Shown: positions 1 through 4,952 of the stretch, piece after piece
How the letters are laid out: every line of letters starts with the position of its first letter
How positions within the stretch are numbered: the stretch's first letter is position 1
From: Campylobacterales bacterium
GTDB taxonomy: Bacteria > Campylobacterota > Campylobacteria > Campylobacterales > SZUA-545
Direction of reading: 5' to 3'
NCBI GenBank assembly: GCA_025800305.1
Contig: JAOXRY010000368.1
Location: forward strand, 1 to 7,635
DNA: 7,635 nucleotides
Notes under the pieces: generated by a model
Seen by the model: the letters and a program-made list of their open reading frames with translations, nothing else
What the model was told of the DNA's origin: nothing
Databases searched by the model: none
Program-made: the position numbers and the translations under genes

Positions 1-87
1 TCTCCAGCAGCAGCAAGTCTTGACCAATTCAAGTCATATCAAGAAAGAGGGGAAATTTTTCAAAAACTTGTCCTAGATTTAGGTTAA
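1..87 (+). CDS. murD: MurD C-terminus (UDP-N-acetylmuramoyl-L-alanine--D-glutamate ligase), partial
   Basis: Frame 1 is open from the first base to a TAA at 85-87 and gives 28 residues that start SPAAASLDQF and continue with a KSYQERGEIF segment. The SPA-A-SLDQF...F..RG..F pattern is the conserved C-terminal signature of MurD, the cytoplasmic ATP-dependent Mur ligase that adds D-glutamate to UDP-MurNAc-L-Ala in peptidoglycan synthesis. Only the end of the C-terminal ligase domain is inside the window; the start lies to the left. It is the last gene before tRNA-Phe on the same strand and is a core-genome marker at this edge of the nif region. The identification rests on this short tail, but the motif is distinctive. 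Confidence 0.85.
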   Translation, partial: SPAAASLDQFKSYQERGEIFQKLVLDLG

Positions 88-103
88 TTTAAGTTTAATT
101 GTA

Positions 104-109
104 TATAAT
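104..109 (+). promoter_or_regulatory. -10 box (TATAAT) of the tRNA-Phe promoter
   Basis: A perfect TATAAT sits 22 bases before the tRNA 5' end, in the AT-rich 44-base gap after murD. No good -35 box is visible 17 bases upstream (AGGTTA). This is common for sigma-70 promoters in Campylobacterota, which rely on a strong -10 and upstream T-rich DNA. Transcription would start near 115-117, giving a short 5' leader for RNase P to remove. Confidence 0.6.
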
Positions 110-131
110 TTCAACTCTTCAAAACAAGTAT

Positions 132-207
132 GGCTCTGTAGCTCAGTCGGTAGAGCAGTAGACTGAAAATCTATGTGTCGGCAGTTCGATTCTGCCCGGA
201 GCCACCA
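132..207 (+). tRNA. tRNA-Phe (GAA)
   Basis: A 76-nt cloverleaf can be folded by eye. The acceptor stem is GGCTCTG (132-138) with CGGAGCC (197-203), including one U-G pair. The D arm is closed by GCTC/GAGC. The anticodon stem GTAGA/TCTAT carries the loop CTGAAAA, so the anticodon is GAA (phenylalanine). The T arm is GGCAG-TTCGATT-CTGCC (180-196). The discriminator is A204, and CCA is encoded at 205-207. It lies 44 bases after murD, probably with its own promoter. Its 3' end is one base from the stop codon of the convergent LRR gene, leaving no room for a separate terminator. Confidence 0.97.
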
Positions 208-208
208 C

Positions 209-1174
209 TTAAAAATCATCGTTTATTTCATCTAAATCGTTACCTCTTAAATAAACTTGTTTAAGATTTATTAGGTCGGAAAAAGATAAAGGTAATTGAC
301 TAATATAATTATCTTCCAGATCTAACTCTAAAAGGTTTGTAAGGTTTCCAATGCATTCTGGTAGTTCTTTTAATTTATTAGCACTAACGCTTAAATGATT
401 TAGATTTTTAATCTTACAAATTGTTTCTGGCAGTTTTTCAAGGTTATTGTTATCAAGAGTTAAAATCTGTAAGTCTTCTAACTTACTTACATCAAAACCT
501 AGCTCTTCCAAACTATTATCATTAAGATTTAACTTTACAAGCATATCATGTGATTCTAGTGTTGGAAGATCTTGAATCTCATTTCCTTCAAGAAGAAGTG
601 TTAAAAGCTCTTGAATTTTACTAATAGAAGAAGGAAGAGTTGTTAAATTGTTATAAGATAGATCTAGATAGTACAAAGAATCCATAAACTCAAATACATC
701 TGGAAGTTCCTCTAAGTTATTTGTATCTAAAGAGAGATAGAGGAGCTTTGTAAAGTTCTTTAGCCCTAATTCTAATTTTTCAAGATAGTTTGTTGCTATA
801 GTCAGTCTTGTAAGACCTGTTAGCCTATAAAAACTATCAGGAAGTCTTTTTAATCTGTTTCCGTTGAGATTTAGAACAATTAATGAACTTAAACCTCCTA
901 TAGTTTTTGGTAACTCTTCTAAAAGATTGTTTTCACATTGAATGTTTTTTAGTTTTTTTAGATTCCCTATAGAGTCTGGTAGTTTTTGTAGTCTATTGTT
1001 AGATAGTTTCAGTGTAGATAGATTTTCTAAAGATCCGATAGACTCTGGTAACTCTCTTAGTTTCTTCTTACTGAGATCTAGTGCAAACAGGTTTTTTAGC
1101 TCTTCTTCATCTGTGGGGATTGTTTTGGTAAAACCATTAATCTTTACCCATCTTGAAAAGTCTTGTAAACTCAT
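209..1174 (-). CDS. Leucine-rich repeat protein, last gene of the nif operon
   Basis: The 321-residue protein is made almost entirely of about 13 leucine-rich repeats of 23 residues (one of 22). The repeat form is LxxLxLxxNxLxxLPxxIGxL, which runs from about residue 30 to the end after a short N-terminal cap. This is the SHOC2/RSU1-like class of bacterial LRR, a curved protein-binding solenoid. No signal peptide or membrane segment is visible, so it should be cytoplasmic. There is no catalytic domain and no cysteine cluster, so it is not the Fe-S-bearing LRV protein known from some nif regions. Its ATG overlaps the TGA of the upstream [2Fe-2S] gene (ATGA at 1171-1174), which implies translational coupling. 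AGAGGA seven bases before the ATG can serve as ribosome site. It probably acts as a binding scaffold for another protein; its partner is unknown. Confidence 0.9.
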   Translation of the reverse strand: MSLQDFSRWVKINGFTKTIPTDEEELKNLFALDLSKKKLRELPESIGSLENLSTLKLSNNRLQKLPDSIGNLKKLKNIQCENNLLEELPKTIGGLSSLIVLNLNGNRLKRLPDSFYRLTGLTRLTIATNYLEKLELGLKNFTKLLYLSLDTNNLEELPDVFEFMDSLYYLDLSYNNLTTLPSSISKIQELLTLLLEGNEIQDLPTLESHDMLVKLNLNDNSLEELGFDVSKLEDLQILTLDNNNLEKLPETICKIKNLNHLSVSANKLKELPECIGNLTNLLELDLEDNYISQLPLSFSDLINLKQVYLRGNDLDEINDDF

Positions 1175-1413
1175 CCTCCAATCCTCTCATTCATCTGATC
1201 TACTAATATATCAATCTCTTCATAGTCAATTGAACCGAAATCAATCATATTATAAAGAGCCATCAAAGGTCTTCTACAGCAAGTTTTATTACATCCAGTA
1301 ACTAATTTTTTTGCTTTTTTATAGGGAAGATCTGTCTTTTTGAAGATTTCTTCTGCTTGGGCAACTGTTTTGTTTCCACACATACAAATAATTTTGTTTG
1401 TCAGATCTTCCAT
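1171..1413 (-). CDS. Bfd-like [2Fe-2S]-binding protein
   Basis: The 80-residue protein has cysteines at 10 and 12 (CMC) and at 41, 45 and 46 (CNKTCC), followed by a helical tail. The pattern Cys-x-Cys, about 28 residues, Cys-x3-Cys is close to the BFD-like [2Fe-2S] fold found in bacterioferritin-associated ferredoxin and in the middle of NifU, where the spacing is usually 31-33 and 2. The extra adjacent cysteine is a small oddity. It likely carries a redox or transfer Fe-S cluster in nitrogenase maturation or electron supply (inference from context). The gene begins six bases after the preceding stop. An AGGA four bases before its ATG overlaps that TAG stop, so it is probably coupled to both neighbours. 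Confidence 0.78.
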   Translation of the reverse strand: MEDLTNKIICMCGNKTVAQAEEIFKKTDLPYKKAKKLVTGCNKTCCRRPLMALYNMIDFGSIDYEEIDILVDQMNERIGG

Positions 1414-1419
1414 TTTGTC

Positions 1420-1626
1420 CTACTTTAAAAAGTCGTGATTTACTTTAAAAGCAAGAACATCTTTCATTAACTCCCCTATTTTTTCACTTAGTGCTGGTAA
1501 TTTGTCATAGTCTGTCCAAATTGTATCCTCTACAATATCATGGATCTCACCAGCAACTTCTGTTACTTTTCTTTTTAGTCCTGCATACTCTTTTTTAATC
1601 TCTTTTTGCTCCTCTGTTAGTCCCAT
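1420..1626 (-). CDS. CCE_0567/Rop-like family small nitrogen-fixation protein
   Basis: This 68-residue, highly charged, all-helical protein contains the pattern LKRKVTEVAGEIHDIVED, then W-TDYDKLPALSEKIGEL. That matches my recollection of the Rop-like family (formerly DUF683; cyanobacterial CCE_0567). Members are short two-helix proteins encoded almost only in nif clusters, usually near nifX or nifW, and described as metal-binding. The conserved His of the IHD segment (residue 29) and the DLHDLAED-like core fit. A strong AAGGAG lies six bases before the ATG, which fixes the start. It sits 14 bases after the GNAT-like gene and 6 before the [2Fe-2S] gene in the same operon. The biochemical role of the family is not settled. 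Confidence 0.75.
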   Translation of the reverse strand: MGLTEEQKEIKKEYAGLKRKVTEVAGEIHDIVEDTIWTDYDKLPALSEKIGELMKDVLAFKVNHDFLK

Positions 1627-1640
1627 TATATTCTCCTTTT

Positions 1641-2456
1641 TTATAGTCCATAAATCATTTCAAGATCTATGTTTGGTTTTTTGTTTTTGAACATTAAATC
1701 AAAATCATCTACCAGCTCAAATTTGTATGATTCATACAGATCTGTAATCTCTTTCACTTTGGCTGGTACAAAAGCCACAATATGCTTTAGTCCTCTATGA
1801 TAAATCACTCCTCTTAATATTTTTTCTCCATCACTAAAAGCAGAACCACTCATAATCCATGGAGAGATTTTGATAAGGTTTTTGTTGACTGCATATGAGT
1901 GTTGATATCCAAACTCTGTAGACAACATCAAAGATGAAGTCTTAAACATTTTCTTTGTGATGTAACCAGATCTCTCTTCCTTAAAACACTTCTTATCAAT
2001 ATTTTTCATTATTGGAAAGTAGTTTTCATTGGTAATACTTTTTGCTGTTGCATTGGTAAAGTTAAAAGCAGCTCCTCCACCACTATAAACAGCTTTTTTA
2101 AACTTTCCATAAGAGGTAAATCCTAACTCTTCCAAAATTGTTTTTTCGCTAATTCGTGTAAGAAAAAGTATTGTTTTCTCTTCATCATCAATGTTATTTA
2201 GAAGTACACTTAGAACTCTTTTTTTTACTTCATCATCTACGTTATCTAAGTAGTAAAAATTATTAATTAATATAGAGCTATCAAAACCATAAGCAGTAAC
2301 AAAAGAGACCAACTTATTTCCATCATAAGCACCAATAGTAATAGAAGAATCATCACTGGCAGTATTAAGAACAAGGCTCTTATCAATAACTTTAGATTGT
2401 TCATACTCCTCCAAGTCTTTTTGAAAGCTATCCTTTCTAATCCATCCTACGAACAT
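1641..2456 (-). CDS. Tandem GNAT-like acetyltransferase protein, co-translated with nifV
   Basis: The 271-residue soluble protein appears to have two GNAT-like halves. The first ends near residue 120 with the typical GNAT beta-hairpin motif LEELGFTSYGKFKKAVY. The second, from about residue 145, ends with an IYHRGLKHIVAFVPA strand, a YESYKFELVDDFDLMF motif and a C-terminal IDLEMIYGL. The second half resembles the YitH/HolE-type GNAT domain. I do not see a clear acetyl-CoA P-loop (Q/RxxGxG/A) in either half, so enzymatic activity is unproven. The substrate is unknown. Its ATG lies inside the last codons of nifV (10-base overlap, different frame), and no other Met occurs before about residue 151, so the overlap is probably real and ties its expression to homocitrate synthase. 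Confidence 0.7.
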   Translation of the reverse strand: MFVGWIRKDSFQKDLEEYEQSKVIDKSLVLNTASDDSSITIGAYDGNKLVSFVTAYGFDSSILINNFYYLDNVDDEVKKRVLSVLLNNIDDEEKTILFLTRISEKTILEELGFTSYGKFKKAVYSGGGAAFNFTNATAKSITNENYFPIMKNIDKKCFKEERSGYITKKMFKTSSLMLSTEFGYQHSYAVNKNLIKISPWIMSGSAFSDGEKILRGVIYHRGLKHIVAFVPAKVKEITDLYESYKFELVDDFDLMFKNKKPNIDLEMIYGL

Positions 2457-3556
2457 AAGTAAAGCTCTTTCAGCTCCTGCTCACTTAAAACTTGTTTTCT
2501 CTCAGTCACAATCTCCCTTACCTTAGGAAGAAGAGACTGTACCTTTCCTGCTATTGGATCTATCCCAATTGATTTTAGATGATAAAAAAGAGTTGAAGTC
2601 CCTGAATGTTTTCCAATAGGAAACTCTCTATGAAGCCCTACTTCCTCAGGCTCAAAAGCTTCATAGGCTCTTTTGCTCTTAATCATTCCATTTACATGAA
2701 TTCCAGACTCGTGAGAAAAGATATTCTCCCCAACAATAGGAAAGCTACTATCAATAGTTTTATTTGCAGCCTTTGAAACAGTTCTCACAAGTTCTTGAAG
2801 TTTAATAGAGTTTATCTTCCTTTCTTCATCAAACTGATGAGTCAAACTCATTAGAACTTGTTCAAAAGAGGCATTTCCAGCTCTCTCTCCAAGACCAATT
2901 ACAGTTGTATTAGCGCTAACAGCACCAGCTTCAATTCCAACAATAGAGTTTGCTGTAGCCATTCCAAAATCGTTATGGGTATGGATCTCAATATCAAGAA
3001 GATCTAATCCAGCCAAATAAGAGATATTTTCATATGTTTTATTAGGTGTTAAAACTCCAACTGTATCACAGTATCTAAACCTATCAGCTCCAAGAGAGTT
3101 TCCAAACTCTAAAATCTCTTTTAAAAACCTATTATCTCCACGGCTAGCATCCTCACCACCAATACAGACAAAAAGACCTTCTCTTTTTGCAGCAGTTACA
3201 ACCTCTTCCAAATTTCGAAAAAGCTTATCAGTATCTCCGCCAAATTTGACGTTAATAAGCTCATTGGAAACAGGAACAGAAAGATCCACAGCTTTCACAC
3301 CACAACTAAGACTTGCCTCTAAATCAGACAGAGTCGCCCTATTCCAGCTCATGATCCTAAGAGGAAGATTTAGATTTAAAATCTCTTTTAAATCCTCTCT
3401 CTCCGTCTTACCCATAGCAGGAATTCCAACCTCAAGCTCATCAGCTCCCGCTTCATACAAAAGTGTCGCTATTCTTAGCTTCTCTTTAGTATTAAAAGCC
3501 ACATAAGGAGCTTGTTCACCATCTCTTAATGTTGTGTCGTTTATTAAAGCCATCAT
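2447..3556 (-). CDS. nifV: Homocitrate synthase NifV
   Basis: NifV condenses acetyl-CoA with 2-oxoglutarate to give homocitrate, the organic ligand of FeMo-cofactor. The 369-residue protein shows the DRE-TIM metallolyase barrel throughout: DTTLRDGEQ at 7-15 (catalytic Arg and metal Asp), the metal-binding HTH at 192-194 within IHTHNDFGMA, GLGERAGN at 221-228, and FSHESGIHV and GKHSG near 280-319. The length fits NifV, and the C-terminal LeuA-type regulatory domain is absent, as expected. Two ATGs are adjacent. AGAGG lies five bases before the second ATG but only two before the first, so residue 2 (3553) may be the true start. It leads the operon nifV-GNAT-CCE_0567-Bfd-LRR. Upstream are a 16-bp palindrome and an element shared with nifB. 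The similar isopropylmalate synthase (LeuA) is less likely given length and context. Confidence 0.95.
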   Translation of the reverse strand: MMALINDTTLRDGEQAPYVAFNTKEKLRIATLLYEAGADELEVGIPAMGKTEREDLKEILNLNLPLRIMSWNRATLSDLEASLSCGVKAVDLSVPVSNELINVKFGGDTDKLFRNLEEVVTAAKREGLFVCIGGEDASRGDNRFLKEILEFGNSLGADRFRYCDTVGVLTPNKTYENISYLAGLDLLDIEIHTHNDFGMATANSIVGIEAGAVSANTTVIGLGERAGNASFEQVLMSLTHQFDEERKINSIKLQELVRTVSKAANKTIDSSFPIVGENIFSHESGIHVNGMIKSKRAYEAFEPEEVGLHREFPIGKHSGTSTLFYHLKSIGIDPIAGKVQSLLPKVREIVTERKQVLSEQELKELYLCS

Positions 3557-3572
3557 TACCTCTTTAGAGGTA
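3557..3572 (-). promoter_or_regulatory. Perfect palindrome covering the nifV ribosome-binding site
   Basis: TACCTCT and AGAGGTA form a perfect 7-bp inverted repeat with a two-base centre, directly abutting the nifV ATG. In the nifV mRNA the downstream arm contains the Shine-Dalgarno AGAGG. The folded hairpin would hide the ribosome site, or the DNA could be an operator. Which of the two applies cannot be told from sequence. Confidence 0.5.
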
Positions 3573-3574
3573 GA

Positions 3575-3598
3575 TATTCAGATTGTGTTCCTTTGGAT
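3575..3598 (-). promoter_or_regulatory. nifV copy of the shared nifB/nifV upstream element (sigma-54-like)
   Basis: Read toward nifV, the element is ATCCAAAGGAACAC, then AAT, then CTGAATA. The same 21 of 24 bases occur before nifB (6427-6450), differing only in the three central bases. The GGAACAC part matches the -24 half of Campylobacterota sigma-54 promoters. The expected GC ten bases further on is GA in both copies, so the -12 half is atypical. It ends 18 bases before the nifV ATG and begins just after the stop of the ORF6N pseudogene. Confidence 0.55.
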
Positions 3599-3600
3599 TC

Positions 3601-4117
3601 TCATTTAGCTGGTCGAATCCCTATTATTTTTTCTTCTGTCTTTTCTGTATCTTCTAAGATCTGGAAAAGAAGTTCAAATGCTGTTTTAATATGTTCACTA
3701 TTTTGTTTTGTATCTTTTTTTATGTTTTGAAGCTCAAAGACAATATCTTTGTAGCTTAAAGCAAACTCTCTCATTCTGGTAAAAGTCCGCATAATATCTT
3801 TTGTAACCCTTACAGCAATACCACTATTTATTACTGTTGCAAGCATATAAACACCTTGTTCTGTAAAGGCAAAGGGGTAGCTTTCTTACACCACCCCAAC
3901 TTGAAGTGCCAAAATGGCACTTCAAATTTTCAAACTCTTCTTTTGTGAGCTGAAACATAAAGTCTTCCTCATCAAACCGTTCAAAATTTCTTTTTACTTG
4001 TCTATTAAGATACTTCGTCTCCACCTGATACAACTCTGCAAGATCCGAATCAAGCATAACCTTTTGTCCTCGTATTTCATAAATCTTTGTTCCGATCTTA
4101 TCTGATACTAGTTCCAT
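3601..4117 (-). pseudogene. ORF6N-domain protein, broken by a single-base frameshift
   Basis: Two minus-strand frames join into one ORF6N-type protein of about 171 residues. The first frame (from ATG 4117) carries IRGQKVMLDSDLAELY, RQVKRNFERF, FMFQLTKEEFENLK and SSWGGVRKLP. The continuation FAFTEQGVYMLATVINSG and IMRTFTRMREF lies in another frame and runs to the TGA at 3601. The switch falls at a run of four G (3874-3877, + strand); one G fewer restores the family sequence. ORF6N is a DNA-binding-type domain of phage antirepressor-like proteins, frequent on mobile islands, here with a coiled C-terminal tail. AGGA six bases before the ATG supports the start. It sits between nifB and nifV with no obvious link to nitrogen fixation. 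A sequencing error in the G run cannot be excluded. Confidence 0.85.
3901..3925. repeat. Perfect 11-bp inverted repeat inside the ORF6N gene
   Basis: TTGAAGTGCCA (3901-3911) and TGGCACTTCAA (3915-3925) are exact reverse complements with a three-base AAA centre. The repeat lies within codons for the LKCHFGTSS part of the ORF6N protein, at the place where family members vary most in sequence. It is unusually GC-rich and symmetric for local coding DNA. No function is evident. Confidence 0.7.
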
Positions 4118-4142
4118 ATTTATTCCTAGTTTTTAGGGACTA

Positions 4143-4154
4143 TTTTATAGATAA
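4143..4154 (+). repeat. Direct repeat TTTTATAGATAA, copy 1
   Basis: The 12-mer TTTTATAGATAA recurs exactly at 4268-4279, 125 bases to the right, where it forms the left inner arm of a palindrome. Copy 1 is 25 bases upstream of the ORF6N start. It could be an operator half-site for that DNA-binding protein or simply AT-rich coincidence. Confidence 0.4.
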
Positions 4155-4255
4155 ATGAAAAGTCCTATTTAAAACATTGCAAATTGTAATTTTTTTGCTA
4201 CAAATCCTTTATTGATAGGGTTTAAAAGAGTTTTACAATATAACTTTAAAAGTGA

Positions 4256-4297
4256 TAATACATTATGTTTTATAGATAAGTTATCTATAATGTATTA
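4256..4297. repeat. Long interrupted palindrome before the gene cassette
   Basis: The inner arms TATAGATAA (4271-4279) and TTATCTATA (4281-4289) are exact, with a single central G. The outer arms TAATACATT (4256-4264) and AATGTATTA (4289-4297) are also exact. A six-base ATGTTT (4265-4270) bulges on the left side only. The whole could fold into a long hairpin. It lies between the divergent ORF6N and cassette genes, ten bases before the GTTAGAC boundary of the cassette. It may be a bidirectional operator, a hairpin, or the core of a degenerate attC-like site. Confidence 0.65.
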
Positions 4298-4331
4298 CTA
4301 ATAAATGGTTAGACAGTTAAAGGTGAAGCAC

Positions 4332-4822
4332 ATGGAATACACGATTACAGGTTTATTTGATAAATCATTAGCATATTTAGAAGTAGCAATTATATCTAGT
4401 GAGACAAAAGATTCGGATATGTATCATACATCAGAATATTCAAACGTTACAGCTCATTTGCTTCACCATGCAACAGAGCTATTTTTAAAATTTGCTATTT
4501 GTGCGTCCACAAAAGAACTACCTAAAAATGAACATAAAATTTCTGAACTTTACAAAAGATACAAAGAATTATATCCTGAAGAGAAGTTCAAAATACAAGT
4601 CCCATTCACGGGAGAAATAGAATACATTGGCTTTACTCAAGAAGAAATAGCACAGCATGAAAAAGATTATCCAATGTCTATAGAACTACAACTGCGTTAT
4701 CCAGTAGGGAAAAAGGTGAAAACTATAGCCCGATAACAAAATTCGAAACAGATATTTTGGAATCCTATAAAAAACAATTTTTAGCTCTTCGATGCGAAAT
4801 ACATCCATGTGAAGAAGTCTAA
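4332..4822 (+). pseudogene. HEPN-like cassette protein, frameshifted
   Basis: The intact frame ends at a TAA at 4734-4736. One A added to the run of five A at 4710-4714 lets the frame continue through ENYSPITKFETDILE and KKQFLALRCEIHPCEEV to the TAA at 4820-4822, giving about 163 residues. The start is chosen at ATG 4332: AAAGG (4319-4323) lies eight bases before it, and the earlier in-frame ATG at 4305 is outside the cassette boundary. The helical region AHLLHHATELFLKFAI followed by HKISELYKRYKELYP resembles HEPN-domain proteins (HAxExxLKxxI...HdlxxL). I see no clean Rx4-6H HEPN nuclease motif, only R-CEI-H near the end. Function is unknown; a defence or stress role is possible. It is transcribed opposite to the nif genes. 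Sequencing error in the A run is an alternative to true decay. Confidence 0.65.
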
Positions 4823-4887
4823 CAAATCAGAGGAGCTAATCAAAAAGACGCGCGTGACTTTTTGATTACTCATTTTAAACGTTAGCA
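4817..4887 (+). other. attC-like recombination site
   Basis: R'' GTCTAAC (4817-4823) and R' GTTAGCA (4881-4887) bound a strong inverted repeat. TAATCAAAAAG (4837-4847) pairs exactly with CTTTTTGATTA (4858-4868). GAG (4833-4835) pairs with CTC (4869-4871), leaving C4836 unpaired on the left arm, like the extrahelical base that orients known attC sites. The spacers between R and L boxes are nine bases on each side. The terminal loop contains ACGCGCGT. The length (71 bp) is in the usual attC range (about 57-140). R' matches GTTRRRY only in its first five bases, as expected if the following bases belong to the flanking DNA. Confidence 0.72.
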
Positions 4888-4952
4888 TTACAGAAGAGAA
4901 ACTAACTTCCAATGGGATATGAAATTATCATAGAAAGAGATAAGTTTTAAAA

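Larger units (their letters stand above)
4308..4887 (+). mobile_element. Solitary integron-type gene cassette
   Basis: The unit has the layout of an integron gene cassette. It opens with a 7-base core site GTTAGAC (4308-4314, form GTTRRRY), followed within 20 bases by the ATG of one CDS on the same strand. That CDS stops in the TAA of GTCTAAC (4817-4823), the R'' box of a 71-bp attC-like site, which ends in GTTAG (4881). GTCTAAC is the exact reverse complement of the left-end GTTAGAC, as required when both ends come from one circular cassette. The mobile part would be about 573 bp (4309-4881). No integrase gene or attI lies in the window, so this is a lone cassette that could have moved only by an integrase acting in trans. 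If excised, the empty site would read GGTTAGCATT. Confidence 0.7.

Noticed and set aside
185..207. tRNA-Phe 3' end as an attachment site of an integrated island
   Set aside because: No second copy of the tRNA 3' sequence and no tyrosine integrase gene are visible in the window.
942..1301. Plus-strand open frame of 119 codons
   Set aside because: It is antisense to the LRR and [2Fe-2S] genes; its Ser/Phe-rich content mirrors the complementary Leu/Lys codons, and it has no supporting ribosome site.
3246..3506. Plus-strand open frame antisense to nifV
   Set aside because: Shadow of a strongly conserved gene, with low-complexity Ser/Leu composition.
3914..4105. Plus-strand 63-codon frame
   Set aside because: Antisense to the ORF6N domain, with no recognisable protein features.
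4305..4307. ATG at 4305 as start of the HEPN-like protein
   Set aside because: It lies outside the cassette boundary and lacks a ribosome site; ATG 4332 has AAAGG at good spacing.
4837..4868. The 11-bp stem as an intrinsic terminator for nifB or the cassette gene
   Set aside because: No U-run follows on either strand, while R boxes flank it; attC explains it better.
4881..4906. GTTAG (4881-4885) and CTAAC (4902-4906) as ends of a further cassette
   Set aside because: Only 16 bases lie between them and no stem follows, so this is likely chance.
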